Shown here piece after piece: positions 37,960 through 47,437 of a DNA stretch of 64,000 nucleotides (within the stretch, counting starts at the first letter, position 1; each line of letters starts with the position of its first letter). The notes below the pieces were generated by a model. The model saw nothing but the letters and a program-made list of their open reading frames with translations, was not told the origin of the DNA and did no database searches. A program made the translations under genes and the position numbers. The DNA is from Methanococcoides orientis (GTDB taxonomy: Archaea; Halobacteriota; Methanosarcinia; Methanosarcinales; Methanosarcinaceae). Location of the stretch: positions 1,932,685-1,996,684 of the forward strand of contig NZ_CP073710.1 in assembly GCF_021184045.1 (NCBI RefSeq). Reading direction: 5' to 3'.

Positions 37960-39387
37960 TCATACAGTTTCGAGTACATCTTCCGGGACCAATGCAATGG
38001 AGCGCTTCTTCGCCAGAAAGATTGCAAAGCAAAGAGCTGCTGAGACAAAACCTATTGCAGTCGAGAAGCCAAGAGGCAGCCCGAAACCGATCCCTGCATA
38101 GGAGATATACGTCATGACAACCGCAGTCATAAAGAGTGCGGGCGCCGTTGCGATCCAGTGGAACTTGCAGTGTTTTGCCAAGTAAGCCGCTGCAGACCAA
38201 AGGACAATGGATGCCATGGTCTGGTTAGCCCAACCGAAGTAACGCCAGATGATCTCGAAGTCAACCCGAGAGATAAGAAATCCGAGGACGAAGAGAGGGA
38301 TGGCCAGAGACAAGCGCTTGAGGAGCTCTTTCTGAGAGAGGTTAATGATGTCAGCGATGATCAGGCGAGCACTTCGAAAGGCGGTGTCACCCGAAGAGAT
38401 AGGCAGGATGATAACCCCGATGATAGCCAGGAGACCACCGAGAGGACCAAGCAAGGTGGTGGATATTTCGTTCACCACGTAGGCAGGACCGCCTTGCCCC
38501 AGAGCTGTATTCAAAGCGCTGGAGCCATTGTAAAAGGACATGCCCAGAGTCGCCCAGATCAGAGCAATGATTCCTTCGCCGATCATTGAGCCGTAGAACA
38601 GAGGATACCCGTATTTTTCATTGGTGATACAGCGGGCCATCAGGGGCGATTGAGTTGCATGAAAACCACTGATGGCGCCACATGCAATGGTGATGAACAT
38701 CAGAGGCCACATGGGCAGATCTTTCGGGTGTAAGTTCGACAGGGTCAGTTCGGGGAAGAAACTGTAGCCTTTAAAGATCAGGGCGGTGATCAGCCCGACG
38801 CCCATAAAGATCAGGACGGCACCGAACAGGGGATAGATCCGGCCGATTATCCTGTCCACGGGCAGAACGGTGGCCAGAAAGTAGTAGCAGAAAATAACCG
38901 CCACCCAGAATGGAACAGCCAGCCCTGTCAGGTTGCCTAACAGCTCGGCAGGACCAAGGACGAAGACCACGCCTACCAAGAGTAGCAGGACAATGGAGAA
39001 CAGGTGCATGAAATATTTGAAACCGTTCCCCAGTTCGTACCCAACCACATCCGGGATGCTGCGTCCATCGGAACGGAGAGAGAGCATTCCAGAGAAATAG
39101 TCATGAACCGCACCGCCAAAGATGGAACCTATCACAATCCATATCAGGGCAGATGGTCCGTACAGGGCACCGAGGATCGGGCCGAAAATGGGACCAATCC
39201 CTGCGATGTTCAGTAGCTGGATGAGAAAAACCTTTTTTGGTGACATCTCCACATAGTCAACCCCATCTGCGAGTGTTGTGGCAGGGGTGAGACGGTTGGG
39301 GTCAGATCCAAAGATATGATCAACGACCTTTCCATAGGAGAAATACCCGGCTACAAGAAGACCAACGCACGTGAAAAAATATAACAT
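37960..39387 (-). CDS. cstA: CstA-family carbon starvation transporter
   Basis: Membrane protein of 475 residues with many hydrophobic segments, of the CstA family of peptide/pyruvate transporters. DPNRLTPATTLADGVDYVEM near 34-53 and LLNIAGIGPIFGPILGALYG near 65-84 are strongly conserved in the family, and GAISGFHATQSPLMAR near 260 is another mark. It is the short form; enterobacterial CstA is about 700 residues. Its DNA looks richer in G+C than neighbouring genes, and this family is mainly bacterial, so gain by transfer is possible. No YbdD-type partner gene was found. Confidence 0.9.
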   Translation of the reverse strand: MLYFFTCVGLLVAGYFSYGKVVDHIFGSDPNRLTPATTLADGVDYVEMSPKKVFLIQLLNIAGIGPIFGPILGALYGPSALIWIVIGSIFGGAVHDYFSGMLSLRSDGRSIPDVVGYELGNGFKYFMHLFSIVLLLLVGVVFVLGPAELLGNLTGLAVPFWVAVIFCYYFLATVLPVDRIIGRIYPLFGAVLIFMGVGLITALIFKGYSFFPELTLSNLHPKDLPMWPLMFITIACGAISGFHATQSPLMARCITNEKYGYPLFYGSMIGEGIIALIWATLGMSFYNGSSALNTALGQGGPAYVVNEISTTLLGPLGGLLAIIGVIILPISSGDTAFRSARLIIADIINLSQKELLKRLSLAIPLFVLGFLISRVDFEIIWRYFGWANQTMASIVLWSAAAYLAKHCKFHWIATAPALFMTAVVMTYISYAGIGFGLPLGFSTAIGFVSAALCFAIFLAKKRSIALVPEDVLETV

Positions 39388-39595
39388 TGTTACCTCGATC
39401 GACAGATACAGACCATATTAGATAAAATATATGGCAATGTCAGGAGAGAGCTTTATGACCTCATTTTTAACAATGTTAGCTCTTTTTGATATTGCAGGAA
39501 TATCCATGAGACAGTCCGTTTACATTTGAGAAAGTAACGGTATGATACATCCTTTGCGCGGTATTGCAACCAGTGGTATACTTTTTGGAACCCAC

Positions 39596-40084
39596 TCAGG
39601 ATTCCTGCTCCGCCATATAGGAGACATCATTGATCAGTTCAGAGGTCTCATTCATAAGCTCAATGGTCCTTTCGATAGCTTCGAAATCAATTTCCTGAGA
39701 ATTTGTTTCCACGAACTCACCAAATTCATACGAGCGCTGCAGGAAATCTGCATACTTTGTTGCAACATCCTCGACCGAAGGAGACAACGAAAACCCTTCA
39801 AGCTCCTCAAGATACATTTCGGAATCTTCCCTGAGCTTTATCCCGCCCTCCTCCAGCATGACACCATCCCTTTCAGAAGATGCAACCTTGATAGCTTCAT
39901 AATCATCAAGCAGGACCTCAGCAGAATCCGCCGTCCAGCGCAGGAAATCAATGTCTTCCATTGTCTGTGATATCGAACCTTCGATCCCATTTACACCGTT
40001 CTCAATATCTTCGCAGCCTGCAACTGACAATGAGAGGAATACCATTAACAATACGAGAAGGTTCCGATAAAAGGTTAGTTTCAT
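39596..40084 (-). CDS. Predicted lipoprotein, unknown function
   Basis: 162 residues. Signal segment NLLVLLMVFLSLSVAGCEDI ends in a lipobox-like VAGC with C24, so the mature protein would be lipid-anchored outside the cell. The rest is strongly acidic and mostly helical (SEMYLEELEGFSLSPSVEDV), consistent with a coiled or helical bundle. I do not recognise the family. It lies 62 bases downstream of the dolichol/diacylglycerol-kinase-like gene on the same strand. Confidence 0.75.
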   Translation of the reverse strand: MKLTFYRNLLVLLMVFLSLSVAGCEDIENGVNGIEGSISQTMEDIDFLRWTADSAEVLLDDYEAIKVASSERDGVMLEEGGIKLREDSEMYLEELEGFSLSPSVEDVATKYADFLQRSYEFGEFVETNSQEIDFEAIERTIELMNETSELINDVSYMAEQES

Positions 40085-40145
40085 GATCTGTTTCCCATCA
40101 ATTCAATAAATGTACACCATAAATAGGTGAATTGCAGCAATATAT

Positions 40146-40766
40146 TCAGGCAGTTATCGATATATAAGTATTGACCAGGAACTTCATAACAAGCATACCA
40201 AGAAGAGCTGCAAATGGAACAGCCAGGTTGTCTGAACTACCAGATCTTGCCTCCACATACATGCCAGCAACCCCACCTGCGATCGACAGGGGGCCTGCAA
40301 ATGGAAAGCCACATAGTATTGCCCCGAGGAGGCCTGCAGCGGTTCCCTCAATTGTCTTCGATGAATTACCATAGCACATCTTGCCGTGAATGCCTATGAT
40401 CGTGGCAAGACCATCACCCACTGCAAGCACAACGATGGAAGCATAACATATACCCTCATCCAGCCTGTAGGATAACAACAGAAGTACCAGTATTGAGATC
40501 AAATAAAGTAAAGGTGCTGAAGCAAATTCGTTGTACTCGTTCTTTCTCCAGAGGATCTTGAAAAGTGAATAAGACCTTATTTTTGGTTTTATCAGCTCCA
40601 TACCCAGAAAGAGAAAAGTGAGGAACGTCACAATCCCTACTGCGATCTCCTTTCCGAAATAGACCGCCATCAGCGGAAAAAGAGCACCGGATAGGTGTAT
40701 AACTTTTCTTAATGGCAGATAGGAAAGGGAGCGCGGGACCGTACATGCAAAGTTTTTCAGCACCAT
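40146..40766 (-). CDS. Dolichol kinase / phosphatidate cytidylyltransferase-like membrane protein
   Basis: 206 residues with about six membrane segments, of the SEC59/DGK1 family. The CTP-using signature is visible as VVLAVGDGLATIIGIHGK near 110-127, KTIEGTAAGLLGA near 136-148 and SGSSDNLAVPFAA near 175. Members phosphorylate dolichol or diacylglycerol with CTP, or related prenyl lipids. In archaea such a protein could make the dolichyl phosphate on which AglB glycans are built, but it lies far from aglB. GGTGA stands 4 bases before the ATG. Confidence 0.8.
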   Translation of the reverse strand: MVLKNFACTVPRSLSYLPLRKVIHLSGALFPLMAVYFGKEIAVGIVTFLTFLFLGMELIKPKIRSYSLFKILWRKNEYNEFASAPLLYLISILVLLLLSYRLDEGICYASIVVLAVGDGLATIIGIHGKMCYGNSSKTIEGTAAGLLGAILCGFPFAGPLSIAGGVAGMYVEARSGSSDNLAVPFAALLGMLVMKFLVNTYISITA

Positions 40767-40815
40767 TTGTTCACCGGTGAAAAATCATATATGCATAGTT
40801 ATTGATTAGAACTAA

Positions 40816-42099
40816 ATGATAAACCTAAAGGATGATGTTCAAGCCGGCGTGGTCAAAAAACGCTATATACTCGGCAGAAGGGACGAGAACGAAGAGGGAG
40901 TGCTTCATATTGGCAGATACCTTGCGCTTGACAGGTCTTCAGGCTCACATGTCGCCATTGATGCACTAAAACCACATGCCATCCTCATATGCGGGAAAAG
41001 AGGGTATGGTAAATCCTATACCATGGGAACCCTCATTGAGGAGATCTCACTTTTGCCCCGGGAGATCAGGCAGAATGTCGCATCCCTTGTCATCGATACA
41101 ATGGGAATATTCTGGACACTTGGAAGAGGCAATGACCCCCAGGCAGAGTTACTGCAGGAATGGAACATGGAACCGGCAGGCTTCGATGCAGAGGTCTTTG
41201 TACCTGCAGGCCATGTGGATGAATATAAGGAGAGGCATATCGAAGTGAAGCCTTTCTCGATACCTGTGGCTCATTTACATGGTTATGACTGGTGTGAACT
41301 TTTCAACATAGAAGTAACATCCCCACTGGGAGTGCTTCTGGTCAGGATAATAGAGGACATGCGGGAAAATGAAGGAAACTTTTCCTTCGAAGATATCATT
41401 ACCAGGATCAACACGGACGACAAGTCCGATGATGTTACGAAAATGGCTGCTGAGAACTATCTCAGGACCGCTTCCTCATGGGGAGTTTTTGAGAAGGATG
41501 CCTGTGGAATTTCCGAACTTATCAAAAGCGGATGCACATCAGTACTTGATGTGAGCGCTATCGAAAATAAGATAGTACGCTCTGCAGTAGTGGGCATAAT
41601 TGCAAGAGATACCTATAACAGAAGACTGCAGGAAAGGCGTTCTTATGAGAGAATGATCATGGGTGATGAAGAGATCGAACAGAAGATGCCTATGGTCTGG
41701 ATGTTCATCGATGAAGCCCATCTGTTCGTGCCTTCAAAAGGAGAGACAATGGCATCAGACGTCCTTATCAACGAGTGGGTGCGACAGGGAAGACAACCGG
41801 GACTATCAATAATCTTTGCAACCCAGCGACCTGCGGCACTGCACCCGGACATTATATCCCAGTCCGACATTGTGATATGCCACAGGCTCACTGCAAGAGA
41901 TGACATTGAGGCACTGGAAGCCATCCGTCCGACATACATGAAAGAGACCATCGGGGCCGCCATCAGGAAGATGGGACTGGAAAGGGGCATAGCATTCGTG
42001 GTGGATGATACGTCAGAGAGCACACACCTTGTGAAGATCAGGCCAAGATACAGCTGGCATGGCGGGAACGAGCCAAGTGCATTGAATGAAAGGAGATGA
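40816..42099 (+). CDS. HerA/DUF87-type ATPase
   Basis: 427 residues. Walker A is ILICGKRGYGKSYTMGTLIE near 54-73, Walker B VWMFIDEAHLFVP near 294-306, and an arginine/sensor region follows in FATQRPAALHPDIISQSDIV near 334. The family includes HerA-like hexameric DNA translocases with NurA partners; no NurA gene is adjacent, so the role is open. A TATA-like CATATATGCATAG at about 40786-40798 places transcription near 40816, making the message nearly leaderless. The stop overlaps the ribosome site of the next gene. Confidence 0.85.
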   Translation: MINLKDDVQAGVVKKRYILGRRDENEEGVLHIGRYLALDRSSGSHVAIDALKPHAILICGKRGYGKSYTMGTLIEEISLLPREIRQNVASLVIDTMGIFWTLGRGNDPQAELLQEWNMEPAGFDAEVFVPAGHVDEYKERHIEVKPFSIPVAHLHGYDWCELFNIEVTSPLGVLLVRIIEDMRENEGNFSFEDIITRINTDDKSDDVTKMAAENYLRTASSWGVFEKDACGISELIKSGCTSVLDVSAIENKIVRSAVVGIIARDTYNRRLQERRSYERMIMGDEEIEQKMPMVWMFIDEAHLFVPSKGETMASDVLINEWVRQGRQPGLSIIFATQRPAALHPDIISQSDIVICHRLTARDDIEALEAIRPTYMKETIGAAIRKMGLERGIAFVVDDTSESTHLVKIRPRYSWHGGNEPSALNERR

Positions 42100-42104
42100 G
42101 AATA

Positions 42105-43046
42105 ATGGATATTAAGAGAAGTGCAGACATGGTGATCAACACCTGCATGGGTGCAAAGAAAGGAGAAACTGTGCTTATCGTTACTGATACATGCACTGAC
42201 GAGAAGATCACAAAGGCACTGTATGCCTCTGCGGTCGAAGCGGGATGCGAGGCCCTTATGTTGACAATGGAACCAAGGGAACAACACGGTGCGGAACCAC
42301 CTGTAATTGTTGAAGAGGCAATGAAAAGCTCTGATGTACTGCTTGCTCCGGCATCAAAGTCACTTACGCATACACAGGCACGCAAACATGCATCCGAAAA
42401 CGGTACCCGAACCGCCACAATGCCGGGAATTACCATCGGCATGATGAAGGAAGGTGGCTTGAACGCTGATTATGAGAAGATAAACAGCTTAGCAGAGGAA
42501 TTGCTTGAAACTCTCAAGGGATCAAAGGAAGTCCGCATTACCACTGAACTGGGAACTGACCTTGTCATTGATGTGGATGGAGGAGAGTGGATGGCAGACA
42601 CAGGTATGTGCCACGAGAAAGGTACGACTACCAACCTGCCTGCAGGAGAGATGTATATCGCTCCGAAAAATGTGAATGGCAAAGCTGTGATCGATGGGTC
42701 CATGGGAGGTATAGGGTTGCTTGAAGAGCCACTGGTTATCGATATCAAGAACAGGAAGGCAGTAAGCTTTGAAGGTGAAGGTGCTGAAAAGCTTGAACGG
42801 ATGGTGAACGATGTCGGGCCGGACGGCCGCAACATTGCAGAGCTGGGGATCGGCATCAATCCGGCTGCAATGCTTATCGGAGTCATCCTTGAGGATGAGA
42901 AGGTCGGTGGCACGATCCATATAGCACTGGGAGACAATTCCACTTTTGGAGGTGATGTTACCGTTGACCTCCATCTGGATGGTATTATCACGAAGCCGAA
43001 GGTGGTTGTTGACGGCATTGACCTGAATGTCGAACGTTTTGCATGA
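42105..43046 (+). CDS. M29-like aminopeptidase (leucyl aminopeptidase/AmpS type)
   Basis: 313 residues. Predicted metallo-aminopeptidase: metal-ligand candidates lie in LPAGEMYIAPKNVNGKAVID near 180-199 (glutamate) and in HIALGDNSTFGGDV near 285 (histidine, aspartate). The N-terminal Rossmann-like half contains GETVLIVTDTCTDEKI. Members of this archaeal group are often labelled leucyl aminopeptidase, but the substrate is not known. I chose ATG at 42105, 9 bases after GGAG; the ATG at 42096 overlaps that site. Confidence 0.8.
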   Translation: MDIKRSADMVINTCMGAKKGETVLIVTDTCTDEKITKALYASAVEAGCEALMLTMEPREQHGAEPPVIVEEAMKSSDVLLAPASKSLTHTQARKHASENGTRTATMPGITIGMMKEGGLNADYEKINSLAEELLETLKGSKEVRITTELGTDLVIDVDGGEWMADTGMCHEKGTTTNLPAGEMYIAPKNVNGKAVIDGSMGGIGLLEEPLVIDIKNRKAVSFEGEGAEKLERMVNDVGPDGRNIAELGIGINPAAMLIGVILEDEKVGGTIHIALGDNSTFGGDVTVDLHLDGIITKPKVVVDGIDLNVERFA

Positions 43047-43178
43047 GATCCTCTAATATTGTGCCGAAGTTATATGTTGACACGGAAATATTATTCCGGT
43101 AGAAAGTACTTAAATAACTGAAAGATATAATCAGAGCATAGATTTCACACTTACTTGAAAATATCACCGGTGATTATA

Positions 43179-43661
43179 ATGAAAGGAAGAGTATGGAAAT
43201 TCGGAGATGACGTTGACACTGATGCAGTCATCCCTGGAAGATACCTCATAATGAACACTCCTGAGGAACTGGCGCCGTATACTTTTATCGGAGTACGCCC
43301 GGATTTTGCTGAGAACGTTAAGGAAAACGACATTGTTGTTGCAGGCAACAACTTCGGATGTGGCTCATCAAGAGAACATGCACCAATCGCCCTTAAAGGA
43401 TCAAAGGTCGGATGCGTTATCGCAAAGTCATTTGCAAGGATCTTCTTCAGGAACGCTATCAACATTGGTGTTGCACTCCTTGAGTGCCCTGACACCGACA
43501 AGATCGATGATGGAGATGAGATCTCCGTAGACTTTGAATCCGGTACTATCGAGAACCTCACAAAAGGTGAGAAGTACCAGGCTACACCTTTACCTGATTT
43601 TGTCCGCGGTATCGTAGATGCCGGCGGATTAAAGGAATACACAAGGAAGATCATTGATTGA
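43179..43661 (+). CDS. leuD: 3-isopropylmalate dehydratase small subunit
   Basis: Swivel-domain subunit for isomerising 2- to 3-isopropylmalate in leucine synthesis. 160 residues. FGDDVDTDAVIPGRYLIM near 7-24, GCGSSREHAPIALKGSKVG near 59-77 and KSFARIFFRNAINIGV are typical. Its recognition loop YLIM is close to the YLVM of isopropylmalate isomerases, in contrast to YLRT in the paralogue at 0.7-1.2 kb. I chose ATG at 43179, 5 bases after GGTGA. A TATA-like ACTTAAATAAC lies near 43105. The isopropylmalate dehydrogenase gene follows at 103 bases. Confidence 0.9.
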   Translation: MKGRVWKFGDDVDTDAVIPGRYLIMNTPEELAPYTFIGVRPDFAENVKENDIVVAGNNFGCGSSREHAPIALKGSKVGCVIAKSFARIFFRNAINIGVALLECPDTDKIDDGDEISVDFESGTIENLTKGEKYQATPLPDFVRGIVDAGGLKEYTRKIID

Positions 43662-43763
43662 TCTTACCTTTCCTTTTTGTTCTTACGTTGATACATATCA
43701 ACGTTCATGCTGACTGAATAAAATATGAAAATTTAACCTGGAATAACTATTGGAGGAAATTTT

Positions 43764-44891
43764 ATGGCACAATATAAAGTACCAGTCCTGCCTGGTGACG
43801 GGATCGGCCCTGAGATCATAGCTGAGGGTAAGAAAGTCATCGATGCAGCTGGAGAAAAGTTCGGATTCGATGTTGACTGGATAGAATACCCACACGGTGC
43901 AGACCACTATCTTGAAACAGGTGAGTTGATATCCGAAGATTCACTTAAAGAGCTTTCAGCCTACGAGGCAATCTACCTCGGTTCTATCGGAGATGACAGG
44001 ATCGCACCTGGTGTACTTGAGAAAGGTATCCTGCTTGCCGCAAGGTTCTACTTTGACCAGTACATCAACCTGCGTCCTATCAAGCTTCTTGAAGGCGTAT
44101 GGTGCCCCCTCAAGGACAAGACACCCAAGGACATTGATTTCGTTGTTGTCAGGGAGAACACCGAGGACTTCTACATCGGTATCGGTGGACGTGCACAGAG
44201 CGGCAGGAGCAAGGACCTGCTTGAGGTCAACAGGACACTCTACAACGCAAAGTTCGGACTTGACATCGAGACCGACAGCGAGGAGATCGCATACCAGATC
44301 GGTATGATCTCAAAGGAAGGTACACAGAGGGTCATGAACTACTCCTTCGACCTTGCTGAGACCAGGAACAAGCACGTTTCATCAGTTGACAAGGCAAACG
44401 TCCTTTCAGACATTTACGGATTCTGGAGAGAGGAATTCAACACAATTGCAGCAAACCACCCTGATGTTAAGACCGACTTCAACTTCGTTGACGCTATCAC
44501 CATGTGGTTCGTCAAGAACCCTGAGTGGTTCGATGTGGTCGTTACCCCTAACATGTTCGGTGACATCATCACTGACCTTGGCGCAATGGTACAGGGCGGT
44601 CTCGGACTCGCACCTGGTGGAAACATCAACCCGAACGGTACAAGCATGTTCGAGCCTATCCACGGTTCAGCACCAAAGTACAAGGGCCAGAACAAGGTCA
44701 ACCCTATCGCAACCATCTGGGCAGGCGCAATGCTCATCGAGCAGCTCGGGGAGAAGGAAGCTGCAGACTCCATCGTCTCCGCTATCGAGAAGAACATCCT
44801 CGAAGCAAAGGTCCAGACCTACGACATGGGCGGCTCAAACACTACTACCGATGTTGGTGACGACATCGCAAGGATCCTGCTCGAGATGTAA
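43764..44891 (+). CDS. leuB: 3-isopropylmalate dehydrogenase-family enzyme
   Basis: Beta-decarboxylating dehydrogenase of 375 residues, NAD-dependent. [20 protein letters not shown] near 6-25, [16 protein letters not shown] near 126, [19 protein letters not shown] near 238-256 and [19 protein letters not shown] near 257-275 are family signatures; [16 protein letters not shown] binds the adenine. GGAGG stands ahead of ATG. Placed after leuD, it most likely acts in leucine synthesis, but the same family also serves the homoisocitrate step of coenzyme B synthesis. Strong codon bias suggests high expression. Confidence 0.9.
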   Translation: MAQYKVPVLPGDGIGPEIIAEGKKVIDAAGEKFGFDVDWIEYPHGADHYLETGELISEDSLKELSAYEAIYLGSIGDDRIAPGVLEKGILLAARFYFDQYINLRPIKLLEGVWCPLKDKTPKDIDFVVVRENTEDFYIGIGGRAQSGRSKDLLEVNRTLYNAKFGLDIETDSEEIAYQIGMISKEGTQRVMNYSFDLAETRNKHVSSVDKANVLSDIYGFWREEFNTIAANHPDVKTDFNFVDAITMWFVKNPEWFDVVVTPNMFGDIITDLGAMVQGGLGLAPGGNINPNGTSMFEPIHGSAPKYKGQNKVNPIATIWAGAMLIEQLGEKEAADSIVSAIEKNILEAKVQTYDMGGSNTTTDVGDDIARILLEM

Positions 44892-45195
44892 TTTCGGAAC
44901 TAACTTTTTCTTTTTTGCCTTCACGTCTGAAAAGGCGTGGAGGAACTTTGAATTTTAAGATTTCATATTATTGATTGTATCCGGTTAGCTGTAAGTTTAA
45001 TCTCATCTACCAATGAGTACAACATCAATGTGCAACCATAATACGACCAATATAGCATCTGCCCCCATCCTGATCTGAAAATCCCGCAGCCCAAAAAAGG
45101 AAACTATATATGAGCAGGAACAAGATATATTATAATGGGCACAATTCGTGTGCCATTGATACAAATTGACAAAAGGGGCTATCGCGGGGAAGAAC
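44892..45195. other. Intergenic: T-tract terminator and promoter region
   Basis: A T-rich tract (44906-44917) after leuB is a typical archaeal terminator. Further on, two TATA-like stretches (ACTATATATG near 45103 and AGATATATTATAATGG near 45123) could start transcription of the ATPase/DUF4435 pair. No gene seen. Confidence 0.45.
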
Positions 45196-46551
45196 ATGAA
45201 GATCAAGAGAATAGTAGTAAACAACCTTTTTGGGACGTTCGACCATGATATCCCGCTGAACATCGATGAACACATAACAATTCTTCATGGACCCAATGGC
45301 ATCGGTAAGACCGTGCTGCTCCAGATGCTCAATTCCCTTTTCCGTTCTAACTACTTCGAACTTTATCGCATTCCTTTCAGCAAACTGACAGTTGAATTCA
45401 GCGACAGGAGCAAGCTTGTTGTGAAGAAAAAGCTGCATCTGGAGGAAAATGCCCCGCATAGCCCGGAAGATAGCACCTATCGGGAATTGGCATTTGAATT
45501 ATTAAGACCAGGCAAGAAAAAACAGCACTACACTGTCAAACCTATTGACATAGAGGAAGTGTTCTCGTCTTTTAAGGTCGAGCACATGATACCTGAGCTT
45601 GAGAGGATCGATGACAACACATGGGTCCATTTCACAACACAGGAAAAACTAACTTCTGAAGAAGTGATGAACCTATTCAGCGACCGTTTGCCACAGAAAA
45701 GGAAAGACGAACCTGCATGGCTCAAGAACGCACTGGCCTCGATCAATATCTGCTTCATCAAGACGCAGCGTCTTTTGAGCATCTCATACTCACAACCTGT
45801 AGAAACAGAGAGAAAAACATCGGTAACCCCTTCCGTGATCAGTTATTCCGGAGAGCTGGCAAACCTGATGCAGCATAAACTTGCAGAGTATGCAACACTT
45901 TCACAATCCCTTGACCGTTCATTCCCAGGCCGGATGCTAAAGAACGGAGAACACCCTGAAACATCCATAGAGGACCTAAAAGAAGAATTAAAGAACCTGG
46001 AGCAGAAACGCAAATGCCTCATCGATGCAGGATTCATTGATCCTGAAGAAGGAATTGACGTTGGTGAGTTCAAGGAGATAGATGAGAAGAACAAGAACTT
46101 CCTGCAGCTATACATTAAGGATGTTGAACAAAAGCTCAGTGTCTTTGATGAGCTTACCCGGAGGATAGACCTTCTTATCAAGATCATAAATTGCAGGTTC
46201 CTTTACAAGAAATTATCCGTAAATAAAAAAGACGGTTTCATATTCACGACATCAGAGGACATGCGCCTTTCTCCCACCAAACTATCATCCGGAGAACAAC
46301 AGGAACTTGTATTATTCTATGAGCTGTTGTTCCATGTCGACCCCGAATCCCTTATACTCATTGACGAACCTGAGATCTCACTGCATGTCCTGTGGCAGCA
46401 GCAATTCCTCAGGGACCTGCAGTCAATAACAGAACTGGCTGGCTTCGACATCCTCATTGCTACGCATTCGCCACAGATCATACATGACCGCTGGGACCTC
46501 ACCGTCGAACTTAGAGGACGTGACGATGAAGAAATACCTGACAGCCGATGA
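45196..46551 (+). CDS. AAA_15/ABC-type ATPase, AriA-like (PARIS candidate)
   Basis: 451 residues. ABC-ATPase head split by a helical insertion. Walker A is ILHGPNGIGKTVLLQMLNSL near 31-50, the signature is LSSGEQQELVLFYELLFH near 367-384, Walker B LILIDEPEISLH near 391-402 and the switch histidine lies in ILIATHSPQII near 423. Residues about 250-340 are charged and likely coiled coil. I chose ATG at 45196, following GGGGA. The next gene, a DUF4435 protein, overlaps its end by 26 bases. This ATPase plus DUF4435 pair is the layout of AriA-AriB in the PARIS phage-defence system. Confidence 0.85.
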   Translation: MKIKRIVVNNLFGTFDHDIPLNIDEHITILHGPNGIGKTVLLQMLNSLFRSNYFELYRIPFSKLTVEFSDRSKLVVKKKLHLEENAPHSPEDSTYRELAFELLRPGKKKQHYTVKPIDIEEVFSSFKVEHMIPELERIDDNTWVHFTTQEKLTSEEVMNLFSDRLPQKRKDEPAWLKNALASINICFIKTQRLLSISYSQPVETERKTSVTPSVISYSGELANLMQHKLAEYATLSQSLDRSFPGRMLKNGEHPETSIEDLKEELKNLEQKRKCLIDAGFIDPEEGIDVGEFKEIDEKNKNFLQLYIKDVEQKLSVFDELTRRIDLLIKIINCRFLYKKLSVNKKDGFIFTTSEDMRLSPTKLSSGEQQELVLFYELLFHVDPESLILIDEPEISLHVLWQQQFLRDLQSITELAGFDILIATHSPQIIHDRWDLTVELRGRDDEEIPDSR

Positions 46552-47377
46552 TATAGCCAATAGCGCCAGAATGATGCGTACCCAGTATAGTGGGAGCATC
46601 GTGATAATCGAAGGCAGCACCGACATGAGGCTATACAAGCGCTTTGTGGATGACAGGAAATGCAGGCTTATTCCTGCCAATGGTAAGGAGAACGCTATCA
46701 AGGTTGTCAAAATCCTCGAAAGCTCTAATTTTAAAGGCATATTAACAATAGTTGACGCTGACTTCTGGCGCCTTGACGGTATCGAGGGCAAAGAAAAGAA
46801 TGTGCTTGCCACCGATACACATGATCTTGAAACAATGCTTATAGCATCAGAAGCTCTCGACAGGCTTCTGGAAGAGTTCGCAGCACCTTTCAAGCTACAA
46901 AAAATGAGGACACCAGTACGTGAATTGCTTCTTGATGCTGCCATGCCCATAGGACTTTTCAGATGGCTTTCATCGTCCTCAAAAGACAAACTCTCACTCA
47001 GGTTCAAGGACATGCATTTCGATAATTTCATGCAAAAATTTCCATTATCGGTCAATATCAAACACCTGATAAGGGAAGTCAAGGAAAACTCGAACGAATA
47101 CTCCCTTAGTGAAAAGAACATAAAGAGAAAAATGATCACCCTCCTGAAAGAAGAGCATGATCCCTGGCAGACATGCTCAGGTCACGACATCGTAGAAATA
47201 CTGGCATTTGGGCTGCGTGAGGTTTTCGGAAATTCCGATTCCCGATATGTTACCGAAGGCATCATTGACAGAAGTCTGAGGCTTGCCTATGACATCACAA
47301 TGTTCAGGGAAACCGACCTTTATACTTCGATACAGGAATGGGAAGACAGAAACCCGACCTTTGTAGTGCTCCAATAA
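46526..47377 (+). CDS. DUF4435 Toprim-like nuclease, AriB-like (PARIS candidate)
   Basis: 283 residues. The Toprim core is visible: catalytic glutamate in IVIIEGSTDMRLYKRFVDD near 25-43, conserved LIPANGKENAIKVVKIL, the D-x-D in LTIVDADFWRLDG near 76, and TDTHDLETML near 97 as in DUF4435 proteins. In PARIS, AriB is held by AriA and, once released, cleaves tRNA. ATG at 46526 lies inside the ATPase gene, 11 bases after GAGG, so the two are translationally coupled. Length and order match known AriB. Target in this organism is unknown. Confidence 0.85.
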   Translation: MKKYLTADDIANSARMMRTQYSGSIVIIEGSTDMRLYKRFVDDRKCRLIPANGKENAIKVVKILESSNFKGILTIVDADFWRLDGIEGKEKNVLATDTHDLETMLIASEALDRLLEEFAAPFKLQKMRTPVRELLLDAAMPIGLFRWLSSSSKDKLSLRFKDMHFDNFMQKFPLSVNIKHLIREVKENSNEYSLSEKNIKRKMITLLKEEHDPWQTCSGHDIVEILAFGLREVFGNSDSRYVTEGIIDRSLRLAYDITMFRETDLYTSIQEWEDRNPTFVVLQ

Positions 47378-47437
47378 AAATATAGAGATGAAATGTAAGC
47401 TGAAATACAGGATGAAATGAAAGCCTAAATGGAAAGA

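Noticed and set aside
40768-40783. Perfect palindrome TTCACCGGTGAA between divergent genes
   Set aside because: Half of it is the GGTGA ribosome site of the minus-strand gene, and similar CACCGGTGA ribosome sites occur elsewhere in the window, so no operator is needed.
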